Shown: positions 1 to 9,992 of the stretch, one piece after another
How positions within the stretch are numbered: the first letter of the stretch is position 1
Layout of the letters: the number at the start of each line of letters is the position of its first letter
From: an uncultured Bartonella sp.
GTDB lineage: Bacteria; Pseudomonadota; Alphaproteobacteria; Rhizobiales; Rhizobiaceae
Assembly (NCBI GenBank): GCA_946478235.1
Contig: CAMLBF010000008.1
Location: 59,767-123,766 of the forward strand
Direction: 5' to 3'
DNA: 64,000 nucleotides
The notes under the pieces: generated by a model
Told to the model about the DNA's origin: nothing
Seen by the model: only the letters and a program-made list of their open reading frames with translations
The model's database searches: none
Program-made: the position numbers and the translations under genes

Positions 1-426
1 ATCGCTGGCTGATCCGGTAAAAAGACCATCCATTGCAGGAATCAACCAGCTTATCCGACAATAATCAGTGAGCCTATCTGCCGAAGTTGATGTGCCATTT
101 ATGCGGACTTTTCTTCCGCCATCGGCATTATCACAGGTTGTGCCAATATCAACTTCATCAAAAAGATCAGAATACAATTTCGCAAAAACCACGAAACTAT
201 TGTTATCGGCACTGGCACAAATGAGATCACCATATGTCGAGCGACGTAAACCACGCCCCGGTGACAACAAAGAGATTGCTTCAAGAAGATTGGTTTTTCC
301 GGCACCGTTGTGCCCAGTAAAAACAACATGTTTACCGGAAAAATTGACTGAGAAAGTGCGATAGTTACGGTAATTTGACAATTTTAGTTGTTGAACGACA
401 ACTTTTGCCGCGTATCCGTCACTCAT
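1..426 (-). CDS. recF: DNA replication and repair protein RecF (N-terminal part)
   Basis: RecF is an ABC-type ATPase that loads RecA at single-strand gaps with RecO and RecR. The gene runs leftward from an ATG at 424-426, and the window cuts it after 142 codons, so only the N-terminal lobe is visible. A Walker A motif, GHNGAGKTN, lies near residues 34-42, followed by LLEAISLLSPGRGLR, the usual RecF continuation. It lies just downstream of dnaN on the same strand, about 34 bp away, in the dnaA-dnaN-recF order common in bacteria. The identification rests on the Walker A context and the gene order. The signature motif and Walker B would lie outside the window. Confidence 0.93.
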   Translation of the reverse strand, partial: MSDGYAAKVVVQQLKLSNYRNYRTFSVNFSGKHVVFTGHNGAGKTNLLEAISLLSPGRGLRRSTYGDLICASADNNSFVVFAKLYSDLFDEVDIGTTCDNADGGRKVRINGTSTSADRLTDYCRISWLIPAMDGLFTGSASD

Positions 427-460
427 TCACACTTTCACCCATTGTTAAACGCGCATTTTG

Positions 461-1579
461 TTAAACGCGCATTGGCATTAAGACATAAAGCGCATCGGGA
501 TCTTTATCGTCCCGAATAAGTGTTGGTGCTCCTGAATCCGCAAACATGAATATTGCGTCATCACCACCCAATTGCGCTGTAATATCCAGAAGATACCGAG
601 AATTAAAACCAATTTCCAAAGTATCACCTTCATAATCGGCATTAATTTGATCTTCCGCACTACCAGAATCTGGATTATTCACGGTTAAAGTCAATTGGCT
701 ATTTTCAATTGTCAATTTTACTGCACGTCCGCGATCACTCGAGATGGTTGACACGCGATCAACTGCTGAGGCAAAATTCTGGCGATTAATGACCAATTTC
801 TTGTCATTCCCAAGTGGTATAACACGTTGATAATCAGGGAATGTGCCGTCAATCAGTTTTGACGTTAATACAACGGAAGCAACTGCAAAGCGAATTTTCG
901 TCTCTGAAACTTCAATGCGTATTTCGCCTTCCGGTTCTTCACCAAGCAATTTCTGCAATTCACCGACCGTTTTGCGTGGAATAATGACACCAGGCATTCC
1001 TTCAGAACCAGATGGTGCATCCGTTTCTGCTTGAGCCAACCGGTGCCCGTCCGTTGCAACAGTACGGATCTTCAAACCGTTATTATCGATGACATGGAAA
1101 TAGATACCATTGAGATAGTAACGCGTTTCTTCAGTAGAAATTGCAAACTGTGTGCTGTCGATCAAACGCTTTAAAGCGGCTGTCGAAAGAGAAAAACTAT
1201 GACTGAACTGTCCTGCACTGACTTCTGGAAAATCATCTTTTGGCAGACATTGTAAGCGGAAATTGGCGCGACCAGAAACAACAGTCATCGAATTTCCGTC
1301 CTCACCCAGCGAAAGCATAATCTCCCCGCCATCAGGCAATTTTCTCACGATTTCATATAGGAGATGTGCCGGAACAGTTGTTGCACCTGCCTGCTCGACA
1401 TTAGCAGCGGTTGACTCTGTTACTTCCATATCAAGGTCAGTTGCTTTAAGCTCCACGCCACCATTAACAGCATTGAAAAGAACATTGGATAGAATCGGTA
1501 TTGTATTGCGTCGTTCAACAACACGCTGAACTCGGCCAAGTGATTTTATAAGATTACTTCTATCCACTGTGATACGCAT
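461..1579 (-). CDS. dnaN: DNA polymerase III beta sliding clamp
   Basis: This is the ring-shaped processivity clamp that tethers DNA polymerase III and MutS to DNA. The protein is 372 residues from the ATG at 1579, typical for the family, and ends in LYVLMPMRV, the conserved beta-clamp C-terminus. Family stretches such as RRNTIPILSNV, TRYYLNGIYFH, ATDGHRLA and KLIDGTFPDYQRVIP are all present. An in-frame GTG at 1588 would add three residues. I prefer the ATG because MRITVDRSN matches the usual clamp N-terminus and a GAGTG element lies about 7 bases upstream. It lies between dnaA and recF on the same strand. There is no clear terminator between dnaN and recF, so co-transcription is likely. Confidence 0.96.
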   Translation of the reverse strand: MRITVDRSNLIKSLGRVQRVVERRNTIPILSNVLFNAVNGGVELKATDLDMEVTESTAANVEQAGATTVPAHLLYEIVRKLPDGGEIMLSLGEDGNSMTVVSGRANFRLQCLPKDDFPEVSAGQFSHSFSLSTAALKRLIDSTQFAISTEETRYYLNGIYFHVIDNNGLKIRTVATDGHRLAQAETDAPSGSEGMPGVIIPRKTVGELQKLLGEEPEGEIRIEVSETKIRFAVASVVLTSKLIDGTFPDYQRVIPLGNDKKLVINRQNFASAVDRVSTISSDRGRAVKLTIENSQLTLTVNNPDSGSAEDQINADYEGDTLEIGFNSRYLLDITAQLGGDDAIFMFADSGAPTLIRDDKDPDALYVLMPMRV

Positions 1580-1763
1580 ATTGGACACTCACTTATTCTG
1601 TCGTTTAAAATACGTCCCGAATTTACTATCAGTTACACCACGTCTATTGAATAAGACATATCTGATCAATAGAAGATGGATGACCTTAATAGGTCAATAA
1701 TTCTGTTGTCTACCAACGTTATCGTATAACCTATAGTAAATTGGTTGACTGATAAAGCCCTTC

Positions 1764-3326
1764 CTAAACGGCCTGCTCACCAATGAGACGCTTAAGCAAT
1801 TCGAGTTCCTTGGCCAGTTGTTGATCCGCACCGACCAAATCCTCTATCTTACGGACTGCATGCAAGACAGTGGTGTGATCACGCCCACCAAATCGCCGTC
1901 CAATTTCCGGCAGAGACCGTGGTGTCATCATTTTTGCCAGATACATAGCCACTTGTCGTGGTTTAACAATGGTACGCGTCCGCCGATTTGACAACAGATC
2001 CTGCTTGGAAACATTATAATGGCGTGCAACAACACGTTGTATTTCTTCAATTCTTATGCGTTTAGGTTCACCACTTCTTGTCAAATGATCGAGCAATTCA
2101 TCAATACGGTTCATTGACAAATCTGGTTCAAAGGATTGACGGAACAGTAATTGGTTAAACGCACCTTCAAGATCACGTCCTGATCCAGAGACTGTTTGTG
2201 CTATATGCGAAAGTACATCATCTGACACATCCAGAGCAGAATCATCCTGTTGTGCAGCTTTTAAACGCTTACGCAACATTTCAAGACGCATCTCGAAATC
2301 CGGTGCTTCTATTTCAAGTGAAACACCACCCTGCAAACGGGAACGAACACGAACATCAAGCGATTCTAGTTCCGCAGGTGCACGGTCAGCAGCTACAACA
2401 ACCTGCTTGGCGCTATCAAGCAGCATATTGAGCAAGTGGCAGAACTCGTGTTGGATAGATTTTCCTTGCAAAAACTGCATGTCATCGATGATTAACAGGT
2501 CGATATCGCGCAATTGTTCCTTGAAGGAAAGAGCGTTGTTATCACGAATGGCCGTTGCAAAACGCCACATGAAATATTCGGCTGTGAGATAAATAACCCT
2601 CATCGGCGTTGGACGCTGTAAGGCTGCTGCGGCAAGCGCCTGCAAAAGGTGCGTTTTACCCAAACCTACAGAGGCATGAATAAACAATGGATTAAACCGT
2701 AAAGCGCCTTTATTGCCTTCCGCTATGGAACGGGCAGCAGCCAAAGCCACTCTATTAGATGCACCTTCAACAAAAGTGTCAAAAGTGTAGCGGGAATCAA
2801 GTGGTGAGCCAAACACATTTGTTTGTGTTTCGTGAGAAAAACGCTCTACCCGATTACGCAAAGAAGACGAAGCTGCCTGCTCATTTTGGACTGGTGTATT
2901 GGTTTCTTCCACAGTATGCACTGGAGCCGGTTTTACAACGCGACTCATACCACGCACAACAACATCAACACGTAGCAATGTTGGGCATTCTTGACGCCAT
3001 AATTCCGTAAGAATGGTTGCATAATGGTTTGTAATCCAAGAGCGCAAAAAAGCTGTAGGAACGGATAACCTTACTTGGCTACGACTAAATTCATCAAGTT
3101 GTAAACGCCCAAACCAGCTTGTGTAAGCCTCTGTTCCAACCTGTACCTTCAATTGTGCCATAACCCTTGCGAAAAGCTCTGCACTTTCCTCTTCGGTTAT
3201 TAAATGCTGGACACTATCCTTGACGGCAGTTTCACTCGATACGATTTCATTTATGTTTGACATTTTACGCATCATTCTCTCTGATAACAGATGAAGACAA
3301 GGTTGGCTCAAATTGACTGCACCCAT
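1764..3326 (-). CDS. dnaA: chromosomal replication initiator DnaA
   Basis: DnaA is the AAA+ ATPase that binds DnaA boxes and melts the replication origin. Domain I occupies roughly residues 45-130, with a variable linker to about 175. The AAA+ module follows, with Walker A GLGKTHLL near 221-228 and Walker [10 protein letters not shown] near 270-280. The C-terminal DNA-binding domain carries the signature [18 protein letters not shown] near residue 480. The frame gives 520 residues. The start is uncertain: ATG codons at 3326, 3275, 3272 and 3263 are all in frame, and the first about 20 residues do not look like DnaA. The true start may therefore be one of the inner ATGs near MMRKMSN. dnaN and recF lie downstream, and the long upstream interval holds a perfect DnaA box. 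Confidence 0.95.
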   Translation of the reverse strand: MGAVNLSQPCLHLLSERMMRKMSNINEIVSSETAVKDSVQHLITEEESAELFARVMAQLKVQVGTEAYTSWFGRLQLDEFSRSQVRLSVPTAFLRSWITNHYATILTELWRQECPTLLRVDVVVRGMSRVVKPAPVHTVEETNTPVQNEQAASSSLRNRVERFSHETQTNVFGSPLDSRYTFDTFVEGASNRVALAAARSIAEGNKGALRFNPLFIHASVGLGKTHLLQALAAAALQRPTPMRVIYLTAEYFMWRFATAIRDNNALSFKEQLRDIDLLIIDDMQFLQGKSIQHEFCHLLNMLLDSAKQVVVAADRAPAELESLDVRVRSRLQGGVSLEIEAPDFEMRLEMLRKRLKAAQQDDSALDVSDDVLSHIAQTVSGSGRDLEGAFNQLLFRQSFEPDLSMNRIDELLDHLTRSGEPKRIRIEEIQRVVARHYNVSKQDLLSNRRTRTIVKPRQVAMYLAKMMTPRSLPEIGRRFGGRDHTTVLHAVRKIEDLVGADQQLAKELELLKRLIGEQAV

Positions 3327-3927
3327 CTTCCTTGACCGACAACACCCATTATCTTTACTACTCTAACAACCACATTGCTTATAGCAACAACAACACTTCA
3401 GGGGCAGCACTCCGCAAACGCCGCCACACCCAACAATATAACCCAATAAAACTCGTTAGACCCCTATCAATACTCTCTCTACAATTGACCAGAACGACTT
3501 GTTCCGCATCTATCGCACTGAACGACCATCCGCCTTTGCGCGATCATTATAGATAAACCGACCCCCCAAAAAGCAATACACCTTCAAGGTATCCCGCTCC
3601 GACATTTTGCATATCAGAATAGAATAAATACTCTATCTCAATTATGCTGCCTCCAATTTCTTTCCAGCTTGTCATGATTAAAGCAAATAACCCTATCAAA
3701 GCCAAATTGAATAGAAAGCCCTCGGCTCCCGCTCCTAAACCTTACAAAATAGGCAGCTAGGTATGCAAGAGGGCAATCAATCCGCTTTAAATGCCTTTTT
3801 ACCGTTAAAAAACGTTTCGAAGACGTTCATTTTCCAGTTAATTACTTTGATTCAATAAGCTTTTTCAGATCGCGTTATTTTTTTAACCAATTTTCGGAAT
3901 GCGTTAAAAAAAAATTAAAAAAAATAC

Positions 3928-3947
3928 TTGACAGAATTAGCTGTCAA
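3928..3947. promoter_or_regulatory. inverted repeat carrying TTGACA on both strands, possible dnaA promoter
   Basis: Arms TTGACAG (3928-3934) and CTGTCAA (3941-3947) are perfectly complementary with a 6-bp spacer. Read leftward toward dnaA, TTGACA (3947-3942) is followed 15 bp later by TATTTT (3926-3921), resembling a sigma-70 promoter with a short spacer. The DnaA box lies 17 bp further upstream in that direction. The distance to the dnaA start would give a 600-nt leader, so this assignment is weak. Confidence 0.35.
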
Positions 3948-3964
3948 ACATTCGCCAGATTGCC

Positions 3965-3973
3965 TGTGGATAA
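3965..3973 (-). promoter_or_regulatory. consensus DnaA box
   Basis: The minus strand reads TTATCCACA, the exact 9-mer consensus for DnaA. It is the only perfect copy I found between dnaA and rpsT. A single high-affinity box upstream of dnaA fits autoregulation. Origins normally carry several boxes, so weaker copies would have to be found for an origin call. Confidence 0.7.
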
Positions 3974-4082
3974 GTATGATAACTATATGTTTTATAAAGT
4001 GTTTTTTATAATTTTTCTAAAGAAAAAATCGTTCCAAGAAAACCCCATTTTATGGTTAATTTCTTCTTAATGACCAATAAAT

Positions 4083-4115
4083 AAAAAAACCGGCGCCAAA
4101 AACGACACCGGTTTT
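4083..4115 (-). terminator. rho-independent terminator after rpsT
   Basis: On the minus strand AAACCGG pairs with CCGGTTT, extended inward by G-U and G-C pairs, and is followed by seven T residues. It lies about 60 bp past the rpsT stop codon. Confidence 0.8.
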
Positions 4116-4173
4116 AATAAACTCAAGATAAAGCAATAACGTCAATCAAACCTTATTGCATAGCAACGCTGTT

Positions 4174-4440
4174 TTAAGCTGACAAAGCCTTAAGCTTCTT
4201 AGCCAAACGTGAAACTTTGCGTGATGCTGTGTTTTTATGCAGAACACCCTTTGTAACAGCGCGCATGATTTCTGGTTCAACAGCTTTAAATGCAACTTCA
4301 GCAGCTGCCTTATCACCGCCAGAAACGGCATCATCAAACTTACGAATAAAAGTACGAACGCGTGTACGACGCGCTTTATTGACTTCTGTGCGCGCTACGA
4401 TCTTACGTACTGCTTTTCTGGACGAAGGTGTATTCGCCAT
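4174..4440 (-). CDS. rpsT: 30S ribosomal protein S20
   Basis: S20 is a small basic protein that binds 16S rRNA early in 30S assembly. The protein is 88 residues, the standard length, and begins [13 protein letters not shown] with the dense Lys/Arg content of the family. The segment [19 protein letters not shown] is the conserved S20 C-terminus. A purine-rich AGAGAG stretch about 10 bases before the ATG serves as ribosome binding site. It has its own terminator at 4083-4115. A position upstream of dnaA is usual in Rhizobiales. The next gene here is acnA. Confidence 0.97.
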   Translation of the reverse strand: MANTPSSRKAVRKIVARTEVNKARRTRVRTFIRKFDDAVSGGDKAAAEVAFKAVEPEIMRAVTKGVLHKNTASRKVSRLAKKLKALSA

Positions 4441-4581
4441 AAGTCTATCTCTCTTTTCTAACTATGCGGCATAAAATGCCTGAAAACACAAACTAAAGCC
4501 TAACTGCGGCTTAATATTGCTGGGTGTATAACCCAACTTATCAAGAACAGTCAATCAGATTCTCCTGAAGAGTTACAAAAA

Positions 4582-4613
4582 ATAAACGGGACATGTCGAT
4601 ATGCCCCGTTTAT
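4582..4613 (-). terminator. rho-independent terminator after acnA
   Basis: Nine-base arms (4582-4590 and 4605-4613) pair perfectly. Three further pairs follow across an A/C mismatch, with a 6-base loop. On the minus strand a T-rich tract follows. It starts 18 bp past the acnA stop codon. Confidence 0.8.
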
Positions 4614-4630
4614 CTAAAATAATTGACAGT

Positions 4631-7318
4631 TTATGCGGCCAAATTGCGCAAAACATACTGCAAGATGCCACCATTATGTAAATAGTCGAGCTCATCAACC
4701 GTATCAACACGACACAATATTGGCACTTCCTTTACAGAACCATCGGCAAAAGTAATTTTTGCAACTGTTTTCTGCCGTGGTTTCAACTCATTGATGCCAT
4801 CGATTGTTACTGTTTCATCGCCTTTGAGTCCCAATGACTTCCAACTGGCACCATCTTCAAACACAAATGGAACTATACCCATACCAACAAGGTTAGAACG
4901 GTGAATACGTTCAAACGATTGCGCAATAACGGCACGAACACCTAATAAGTTTGTCCCTTTTGCGGCCCAGTCACGGGAAGACCCGTTACCATATTCCACA
5001 CCAGCAAATACAACCAAAGGAACATGGTCCTTCTTATATTGCATTGCTGCATCATAGATGGATTCTTCTTCTTTCGAAGGATAATGAATTGTGTAACCGC
5101 CTTCACGACCGTTTTCGCCGAGCATAAAGTTGCGGATACGAATGTTGGCAAATGTACCACGCATCATAACTTCATGGTTACCACGACGTGTACCATATTG
5201 GTTGAAGTCAGCAGGTTTTACGCCATGATCGATAAGATATTTTCCGGCTGGTGAGTCAACTTTAATTGAACCAGCAGGCGAGATGTGATCTGTCGTGATC
5301 TTATCACCAAATAAACCAAGGATACGCGCGCCATCAATATTTGAAAGCTTGGCCGGTACTTTTGGCATGTTTTCAAAGTAAGGTGGATTGCGTACATAGG
5401 TTGATTGATCATCCCATGCATAAGTTTCGCCAGCAGGAACCTGCACTTTTTGCCAATTTTCGTCGCCTTTGAAAACATCGGCATATTTGGCAGCAAAGAT
5501 CTTGCGCGTAACATTCTTCTCGATAAATTCCTGAACCTCTTGAGAGGTTGGCCAGATATCCTTGAGATAGACCGGTTTTCCGTCTTTACCTGTACCAAGA
5601 GGCTCTTTGGTAAGGTCTTTTTTCACGGTTCCAGCAAGTGCATGGGCAACAACCAAAGGTGGGGAAGCCAGATAATTGGCCTGAACATCAGGAGACACAC
5701 GACCTTCAAAGTTACGGTTACCAGAAAGAACCGCAGCAACAATCAAGCCTTTATCGTTGATTGTTTTTGAAATTGCTGGAGGCAATGGGCCAGAGTTACC
5801 AATACAGGTTGTGCAACCAAAGCCAACCAGATTAAAGCCCAAGGCATCAAGGTCTTTTTGCAAACCAGAATTGGCAAGATAGGCTTCGACAACTTGCGAG
5901 CCAGGAGCCAATGAGGTTTTAACCCATGGCTTTGTTTTTAAACCTTTTGCAACAGCATTGCGTGCCAACAGCCCAGCGGCAATAAGAACGCTTGGATTTG
6001 ATGTATTTGTACACGATGTAATAGCAGCAATAGCAACATCACCATGACCAATGTCAAAATCTTCGCCTTCAACTTGATAGCGAGTATCCTGTACACTTGT
6101 CTTTTTGTATTCATTACCAAGTGCTGTTACAAAACTATGACCTACATCTTCCAGTGGCAAACGGCCTTCAGGACGTTTTGGTCCAGCCATTGATGGAACG
6201 ACAGTGCCCATATCCAGTTCAAGCGTATCCGTGAAAACAGGATCAGCTGTCTCGCCGTCATGCCACATACCTTGCGCTTTTGTATAAGCTTCAACCAGCG
6301 CAATACGGTCTTCGTTGCGGCCTGTCATATTGAGATAGCGCACTGTTTCCTTATCAATTGGGAAGAAGCCGCACGTTGCCCCGTATTCAGGTCCCATATT
6401 TGCGATTGTTGCCCGATCTGCCAAGGTCATATGTTCGAGTCCGGGACCGAAAAATTCAACAAATTTTCCGACAACACCTTTCTTACGCAACATTTGGGTG
6501 ACAGTTAAAACAAGGTCTGTTGCTGTAACGCCTTCTTTCAGCTTTCCGGTTAAACGGAAGCCAATAACTTCTGGCAACAACATGGATACTGGTTGACCAA
6601 GCATGGCGGCTTCAGCTTCAATACCACCAACGCCCCATCCAAGCACACCAAGACCATTGACCATGGTGGTATGCGAATCTGTTCCAACACAAGTATCCGG
6701 ATAGGCTAATGTATGGCCATTTTCTTCCTTGGTCCAAACACATTGTGCCAAATATTCAAGGTTTACCTGGTGACAAATACCTGTTCCTGGAGGGACCACC
6801 CGAAAATTCTTGAAAGCCTGCTGGCCCCATTTCAAAAAGCGGTAACGCTCGCCATTTCTTTCATATTCCAGCTCTTTATTGTGCGCAAAAGCCATTGGAT
6901 TACCGAAATCGTCAACAATGACCGAGTGGTCGATAACCAAATCGACTGGCACCAGAGGATTGATTTTCTCAGCATCATCACCGAGCTTAACCATTGCATC
7001 ACGCATTGCAGCAAGATCAACGACGGCAGGAACACCTGTAAAGTCCTGCATTAATACGCGTGACGGGCGGTAAGCAATCTCTGCCCGCGCGCTACCTTTG
7101 TCACTCAGCCACTTAGCGATATTTAGAATGTCATCTTTCTTGACCGTGCGACCGTCTTCAAACCGCAATAGATTCTCAAGCAAAACCTTCATTGAGAATG
7201 GCAAATGTGCAACACCCGTGAGGCCATTTTTTTCAGCCTCAGTTAAACTATAATATACGTAATCTTTGCCATTAACGTGGAGAGTTTTGCGGCACTTAAA
7301 ACTATCTATTTGAGACAC
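4631..7318 (-). CDS. acnA: aconitate hydratase A
   Basis: Aconitase isomerises citrate to isocitrate in the TCA cycle using a [4Fe-4S] cluster, in the cytoplasm. The 895-residue length fits the bacterial AcnA/IRP1 class. The three cluster cysteines are visible: Cys436 in SCTNTSNPS, and Cys502 and Cys505 in [12 protein letters not shown]. The swivelling C-terminal domain carries the substrate-binding stretch [11 protein letters not shown]. The start [13 protein letters not shown] is typical of alphaproteobacterial AcnA. It is transcribed away from ccmA across a 295-bp divergent promoter region and ends in its own terminator. The acnA/ccm divergent pair is a common Rhizobiales arrangement. Confidence 0.97.
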   Translation of the reverse strand: MSQIDSFKCRKTLHVNGKDYVYYSLTEAEKNGLTGVAHLPFSMKVLLENLLRFEDGRTVKKDDILNIAKWLSDKGSARAEIAYRPSRVLMQDFTGVPAVVDLAAMRDAMVKLGDDAEKINPLVPVDLVIDHSVIVDDFGNPMAFAHNKELEYERNGERYRFLKWGQQAFKNFRVVPPGTGICHQVNLEYLAQCVWTKEENGHTLAYPDTCVGTDSHTTMVNGLGVLGWGVGGIEAEAAMLGQPVSMLLPEVIGFRLTGKLKEGVTATDLVLTVTQMLRKKGVVGKFVEFFGPGLEHMTLADRATIANMGPEYGATCGFFPIDKETVRYLNMTGRNEDRIALVEAYTKAQGMWHDGETADPVFTDTLELDMGTVVPSMAGPKRPEGRLPLEDVGHSFVTALGNEYKKTSVQDTRYQVEGEDFDIGHGDVAIAAITSCTNTSNPSVLIAAGLLARNAVAKGLKTKPWVKTSLAPGSQVVEAYLANSGLQKDLDALGFNLVGFGCTTCIGNSGPLPPAISKTINDKGLIVAAVLSGNRNFEGRVSPDVQANYLASPPLVVAHALAGTVKKDLTKEPLGTGKDGKPVYLKDIWPTSQEVQEFIEKNVTRKIFAAKYADVFKGDENWQKVQVPAGETYAWDDQSTYVRNPPYFENMPKVPAKLSNIDGARILGLFGDKITTDHISPAGSIKVDSPAGKYLIDHGVKPADFNQYGTRRGNHEVMMRGTFANIRIRNFMLGENGREGGYTIHYPSKEEESIYDAAMQYKKDHVPLVVFAGVEYGNGSSRDWAAKGTNLLGVRAVIAQSFERIHRSNLVGMGIVPFVFEDGASWKSLGLKGDETVTIDGINELKPRQKTVAKITFADGSVKEVPILCRVDTVDELDYLHNGGILQYVLRNLAA

Positions 7319-7613
7319 GACTGTTCGTCCTTATATCTACGAGCCAAAGCCCCCGGAACGAACGCCACAAACTGCGGGTCAAGATCGCAGTCAAGGTGCG
7401 GGTGCAGTCATTTCCGCTGTCCGTTCCTCAACTGCTATAGAGGCAGAATTGGAGATCGGCCCAAAAATCTGTTCCATACCGACCGCTGGTATGGTGTTTA
7501 CTTTATAAAGACTTTTCTGGAACTGTTCCAGACACAATATGATGAAAAACATGTGTTTACTTGCTCAAATTAACGAGACACGCTATTGAAGAGCATGAAA
7601 ATCAGGTGGTTAC

Positions 7614-8240
7614 ATGCAATTGTCGGTTAAAAATTTAAGTGCACGGCGTGGAGAGGAACTGCTCTTTCACCATGTTGACATTGCACTTCAAGCTGGAAAA
7701 TTGGCAACCATAACCGGCCCCAATGGCATAGGAAAGTCAACTTTATTGCGAATCATCGCTGGTTTTTACACGGCTGATGAAGGTTCTGTTTTTATGGAAG
7801 ATGGCGATTTTTCCTTTCCTGTCGCTGCAGCATGTCACTATCTGGGCAGCCAAAATGCCATGAAAGCCCATATGAGCGTGGTTCAAAACTTGCAATTCTG
7901 GTCGCATTTTGATGCTGATCCATTGCTGACACCTTTTGAAGCTCTTCAAAAAGTAGAACTTTCTGGCATTGAACATTTACCCTTCGGTGTTCTATCGACA
8001 GGGCAAAAGCGGCGTGTTGCTATTGCCCGCCTTCTTTTATCCCATCGGCCTCTTTGGCTAGTTGATGAACCAACATCTGGTTTGGATAAAGCGGCCAGCG
8101 CAATATTTTCTCGCATCATGCGTGAACATTTACAGCGATCTGGCATGATTGTCGCTGCCACGCATTTACCACTTGGTATTGAGGAAGATTTACATATTGA
8201 TCTTGATGCCTATATGCCTGACTGGGAGGAAAGCGCGTGA
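7614..8240 (+). CDS. ccmA: heme exporter ATP-binding protein CcmA
   Basis: CcmA is the ATPase of the CcmABCD complex that releases heme-loaded CcmE during c-type cytochrome maturation. The 208-residue protein has Walker A GPNGIGKST near residue 36, the signature LSTGQKRRVAIARLL near 127, and Walker B LWLVDEPTSGLD just after it. The size is normal for CcmA, which is a minimal ABC ATPase. The stop overlaps the GTG start of ccmB in GTGA, indicating translational coupling. It is the first gene of ccmABCDG. The later-acting ccmE, ccmF and ccmH genes are not in this window. Confidence 0.95.
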   Translation: MQLSVKNLSARRGEELLFHHVDIALQAGKLATITGPNGIGKSTLLRIIAGFYTADEGSVFMEDGDFSFPVAAACHYLGSQNAMKAHMSVVQNLQFWSHFDADPLLTPFEALQKVELSGIEHLPFGVLSTGQKRRVAIARLLLSHRPLWLVDEPTSGLDKAASAIFSRIMREHLQRSGMIVAATHLPLGIEEDLHIDLDAYMPDWEESA

Positions 8241-8902
8241 AAGCCTTATTTCTTCGTGATCTAAGACTGGCCTTCGGCCCCGGCAGTTCTTTGTTAACAG
8301 GCCTATTATTCTTTGCCGCCATTATCATTATCACACCTTTTGCAGTAGGACCCGATCAGCAAATATTATCGCGCATTGGCCCTGGTATGCTTTGGGTTGG
8401 TGCATTATTGGCAATTCTGCTTGGGCTAGATCGTCTTTTTCAGACAGACCGTGATGATGGTAGTCTCGATCAACTTATCCTTGCTCGCCACAGACAGAGT
8501 TTGAGTTTGATTGTATTTATCAAATGTGTGGCGCATTGGTGTGGCACAATATTACCACTCATTGTTATCACGCCCATTCTTGGTTTAATGCTGAGCCTTG
8601 ATGGCACTGTCATTGCGGGCATTATCTTGACCCTGTTATGTGGGACACCTGCCATTACACTCATTGGTGCCGTTGGCGCCGCATTGGCAACCTCTTTACC
8701 GCGTGGTGGCGTGCTAATCTCCATTATTGTGCTGCCACTTGCTGTACCGGTCATGATTTTTGGCGTTTCTGCCGCTTATGCCAGTACAACCCCCGGTATC
8801 TCATTCATCAACCCGTTGTTATTTCTCATTGCCTTGTCGCTATTTTTTTGCATACTCGGGCCACTTGCTGCCGCTTTAGCACTTACATCACTATCCGATT
8901 GA
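8237..8902 (+). CDS. ccmB: heme exporter membrane protein CcmB
   Basis: CcmB is an integral membrane subunit that pairs with CcmA in the cytochrome c maturation ABC complex. The 221-residue protein has about six hydrophobic segments and begins MKALFLRDLRLAFGPG, as CcmB proteins do. Family stretches include DDGSLDQL and SLPRGGVLISIIVLPLAVPVMIFG. The GTG start overlaps the ccmA stop by 4 bp. Downstream is an 89-bp gap with a 20-bp tandem duplication before ccmC. Confidence 0.94.
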   Translation: MKALFLRDLRLAFGPGSSLLTGLLFFAAIIIITPFAVGPDQQILSRIGPGMLWVGALLAILLGLDRLFQTDRDDGSLDQLILARHRQSLSLIVFIKCVAHWCGTILPLIVITPILGLMLSLDGTVIAGIILTLLCGTPAITLIGAVGAALATSLPRGGVLISIIVLPLAVPVMIFGVSAAYASTTPGISFINPLLFLIALSLFFCILGPLAAALALTSLSD

Positions 8903-8903
8903 G

Positions 8904-8945
8904 GTCATATCTTCGTCAGATTAACGTCATATCTTCGTCAGATTA
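8904..8945 (+). repeat. 20-bp tandem duplication between ccmB and ccmC
   Basis: Two identical 20-bp copies (8904-8923 and 8926-8945, period 22) begin GTCATATC and end CAGATTA. They start just after the ccmB stop codon. They probably reflect a local slippage duplication. No hairpin or protein-binding role is obvious. Confidence 0.85.
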
Positions 8946-8991
8946 GAGGAAGATAATCACTACAAAGGAAAATCTAGTCTTAAGAGTTAGC

Positions 8992-9762
8992 ATGGAAATG
9001 ACAGAAAAAAAAATGAGCTGGTGGCAATCCCTAGCCAATCCAACCCGCTTCATGTCTCTAAGCGGAATAATTCTACCATGGTTGAGCATCATCGCTATCG
9101 TTATACTAGTATGCGGTATTTTTATGGTGTTACGCTCCCCTGAAGACTATCAACAGGGACAAACAGTCCGCATCATGTATCTGCATGTCCCATTCGCATG
9201 GCTTTCCATGTTTTGCTATACATTGATGAGTGTTTCAGCGCTTGGTACGCTTGTTTGGCGACACCCACTTGCGGATGTATCGGTTAAAAGTGCTGCTCCT
9301 ATTGGCGCAACATTTACTGCTCTGGCACTTATTACTGGTTCTCTATGGGGAAGACCAACTTGGGGAACGTGGTGGGAATGGGACGCAAGATTGACATCTG
9401 TTCTTGTTCTTTTTCTCATCTACCTTGCCATCATAGCCCTCTCGCGTGCTTTCGATGATGTCGCAAAAGGTGCTAAGGCCGCAGCCATTTTAACATTGGT
9501 TGGATTTATCAATATTCCTATCATCAAATTTTCCGTTGAATGGTGGAATACATTACATCAACCGGCTTCTCTTCTGCGTGCTGGTGGCTCTGCTATTAAT
9601 AGTGAAATGTTATGGCCACTTTTGACTATGGCAATTGGATTTACATTTGCATTTTTTGCCCTTTATCTTGCCGCGATGCGGACAGAAATTATCCGCCGCC
9701 GTGTTGATACGATGCAAAGAATGGCCGCACGTCGTTTACGTCATAAGGAAAGCAAGAAATGA
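8992..9762 (+). CDS. ccmC: heme exporter protein CcmC
   Basis: CcmC binds heme at the periplasmic face and passes it to CcmE. The 256-residue protein has six membrane segments and the tryptophan-rich WWD signature TWGTWWEWDARLTS near residues 123-136. Conserved heme-ligand histidines are visible in YLHVPFAW and in WWNTLHQPAS. The stop overlaps the ccmD start by 4 bp (ATGA). A second in-frame ATG two codons in cannot be excluded as the start. Confidence 0.95.
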   Translation: MEMTEKKMSWWQSLANPTRFMSLSGIILPWLSIIAIVILVCGIFMVLRSPEDYQQGQTVRIMYLHVPFAWLSMFCYTLMSVSALGTLVWRHPLADVSVKSAAPIGATFTALALITGSLWGRPTWGTWWEWDARLTSVLVLFLIYLAIIALSRAFDDVAKGAKAAAILTLVGFINIPIIKFSVEWWNTLHQPASLLRAGGSAINSEMLWPLLTMAIGFTFAFFALYLAAMRTEIIRRRVDTMQRMAARRLRHKESKK

Positions 9763-9992
9763 GTGATACCTCTCAAGGATTGGGTGGTTTTTCCAACCGA
9801 ATAGATTCTATGCTTGGCAACCTCGATCATGCCCAGATTGTCATGTTGAGCTACTGTGTTTCAGCTTTTGTATTGCTTTGTCTGGTTTTTTACATTGTTT
9901 TGAATGGAAAACGCCAAAAAGCAAAACTGGCCGAGCTTGAACAGGCCGGCATGACACGTGGCAATAAAACGAATGTAGCAAACAATGGCTGA
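9759..9992 (+). CDS. ccmD: heme exporter protein CcmD
   Basis: CcmD is a small single-pass membrane protein that holds heme-CcmE in the CcmABC complex. The 77-residue protein has one membrane segment (about residues 28-50) followed by a basic tail with NGKRQKAKLAELEQ, the usual CcmD topology. It is longer than many CcmD proteins because of an N-terminal extension of about 20 residues. It overlaps ccmC by 4 bp and ccmG by 8 bp, so the assignment is supported by position as well as topology. Confidence 0.88.
   Translation: MSDTSQGLGGFSNRIDSMLGNLDHAQIVMLSYCVSAFVLLCLVFYIVLNGKRQKAKLAELEQAGMTRGNKTNVANNG

Larger units (their letters stand above)
3327..4082. other. AT-rich non-coding interval upstream of dnaA
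   Basis: About 750 bp with no convincing gene separates the dnaA start from the rpsT terminator. It contains homopolymeric A/T runs (3906-3925), a 7-bp inverted repeat at 3928-3947, a perfect DnaA box at 3965-3973 and one GATTC site (GANTC class) at 3849-3853. The likely role is dnaA control or part of a replication origin. In many Rhizobiales the mapped origin is instead near hemE, so calling this oriC would be inference. A short plus-strand open frame at 3332-3556 has no recognisable product. Confidence 0.6.

Noticed and set aside
3332..3556. 74-codon plus-strand frame next to dnaA
   Set aside because: No ribosome binding site, no recognisable protein pattern, and it lies in the dnaA control region.
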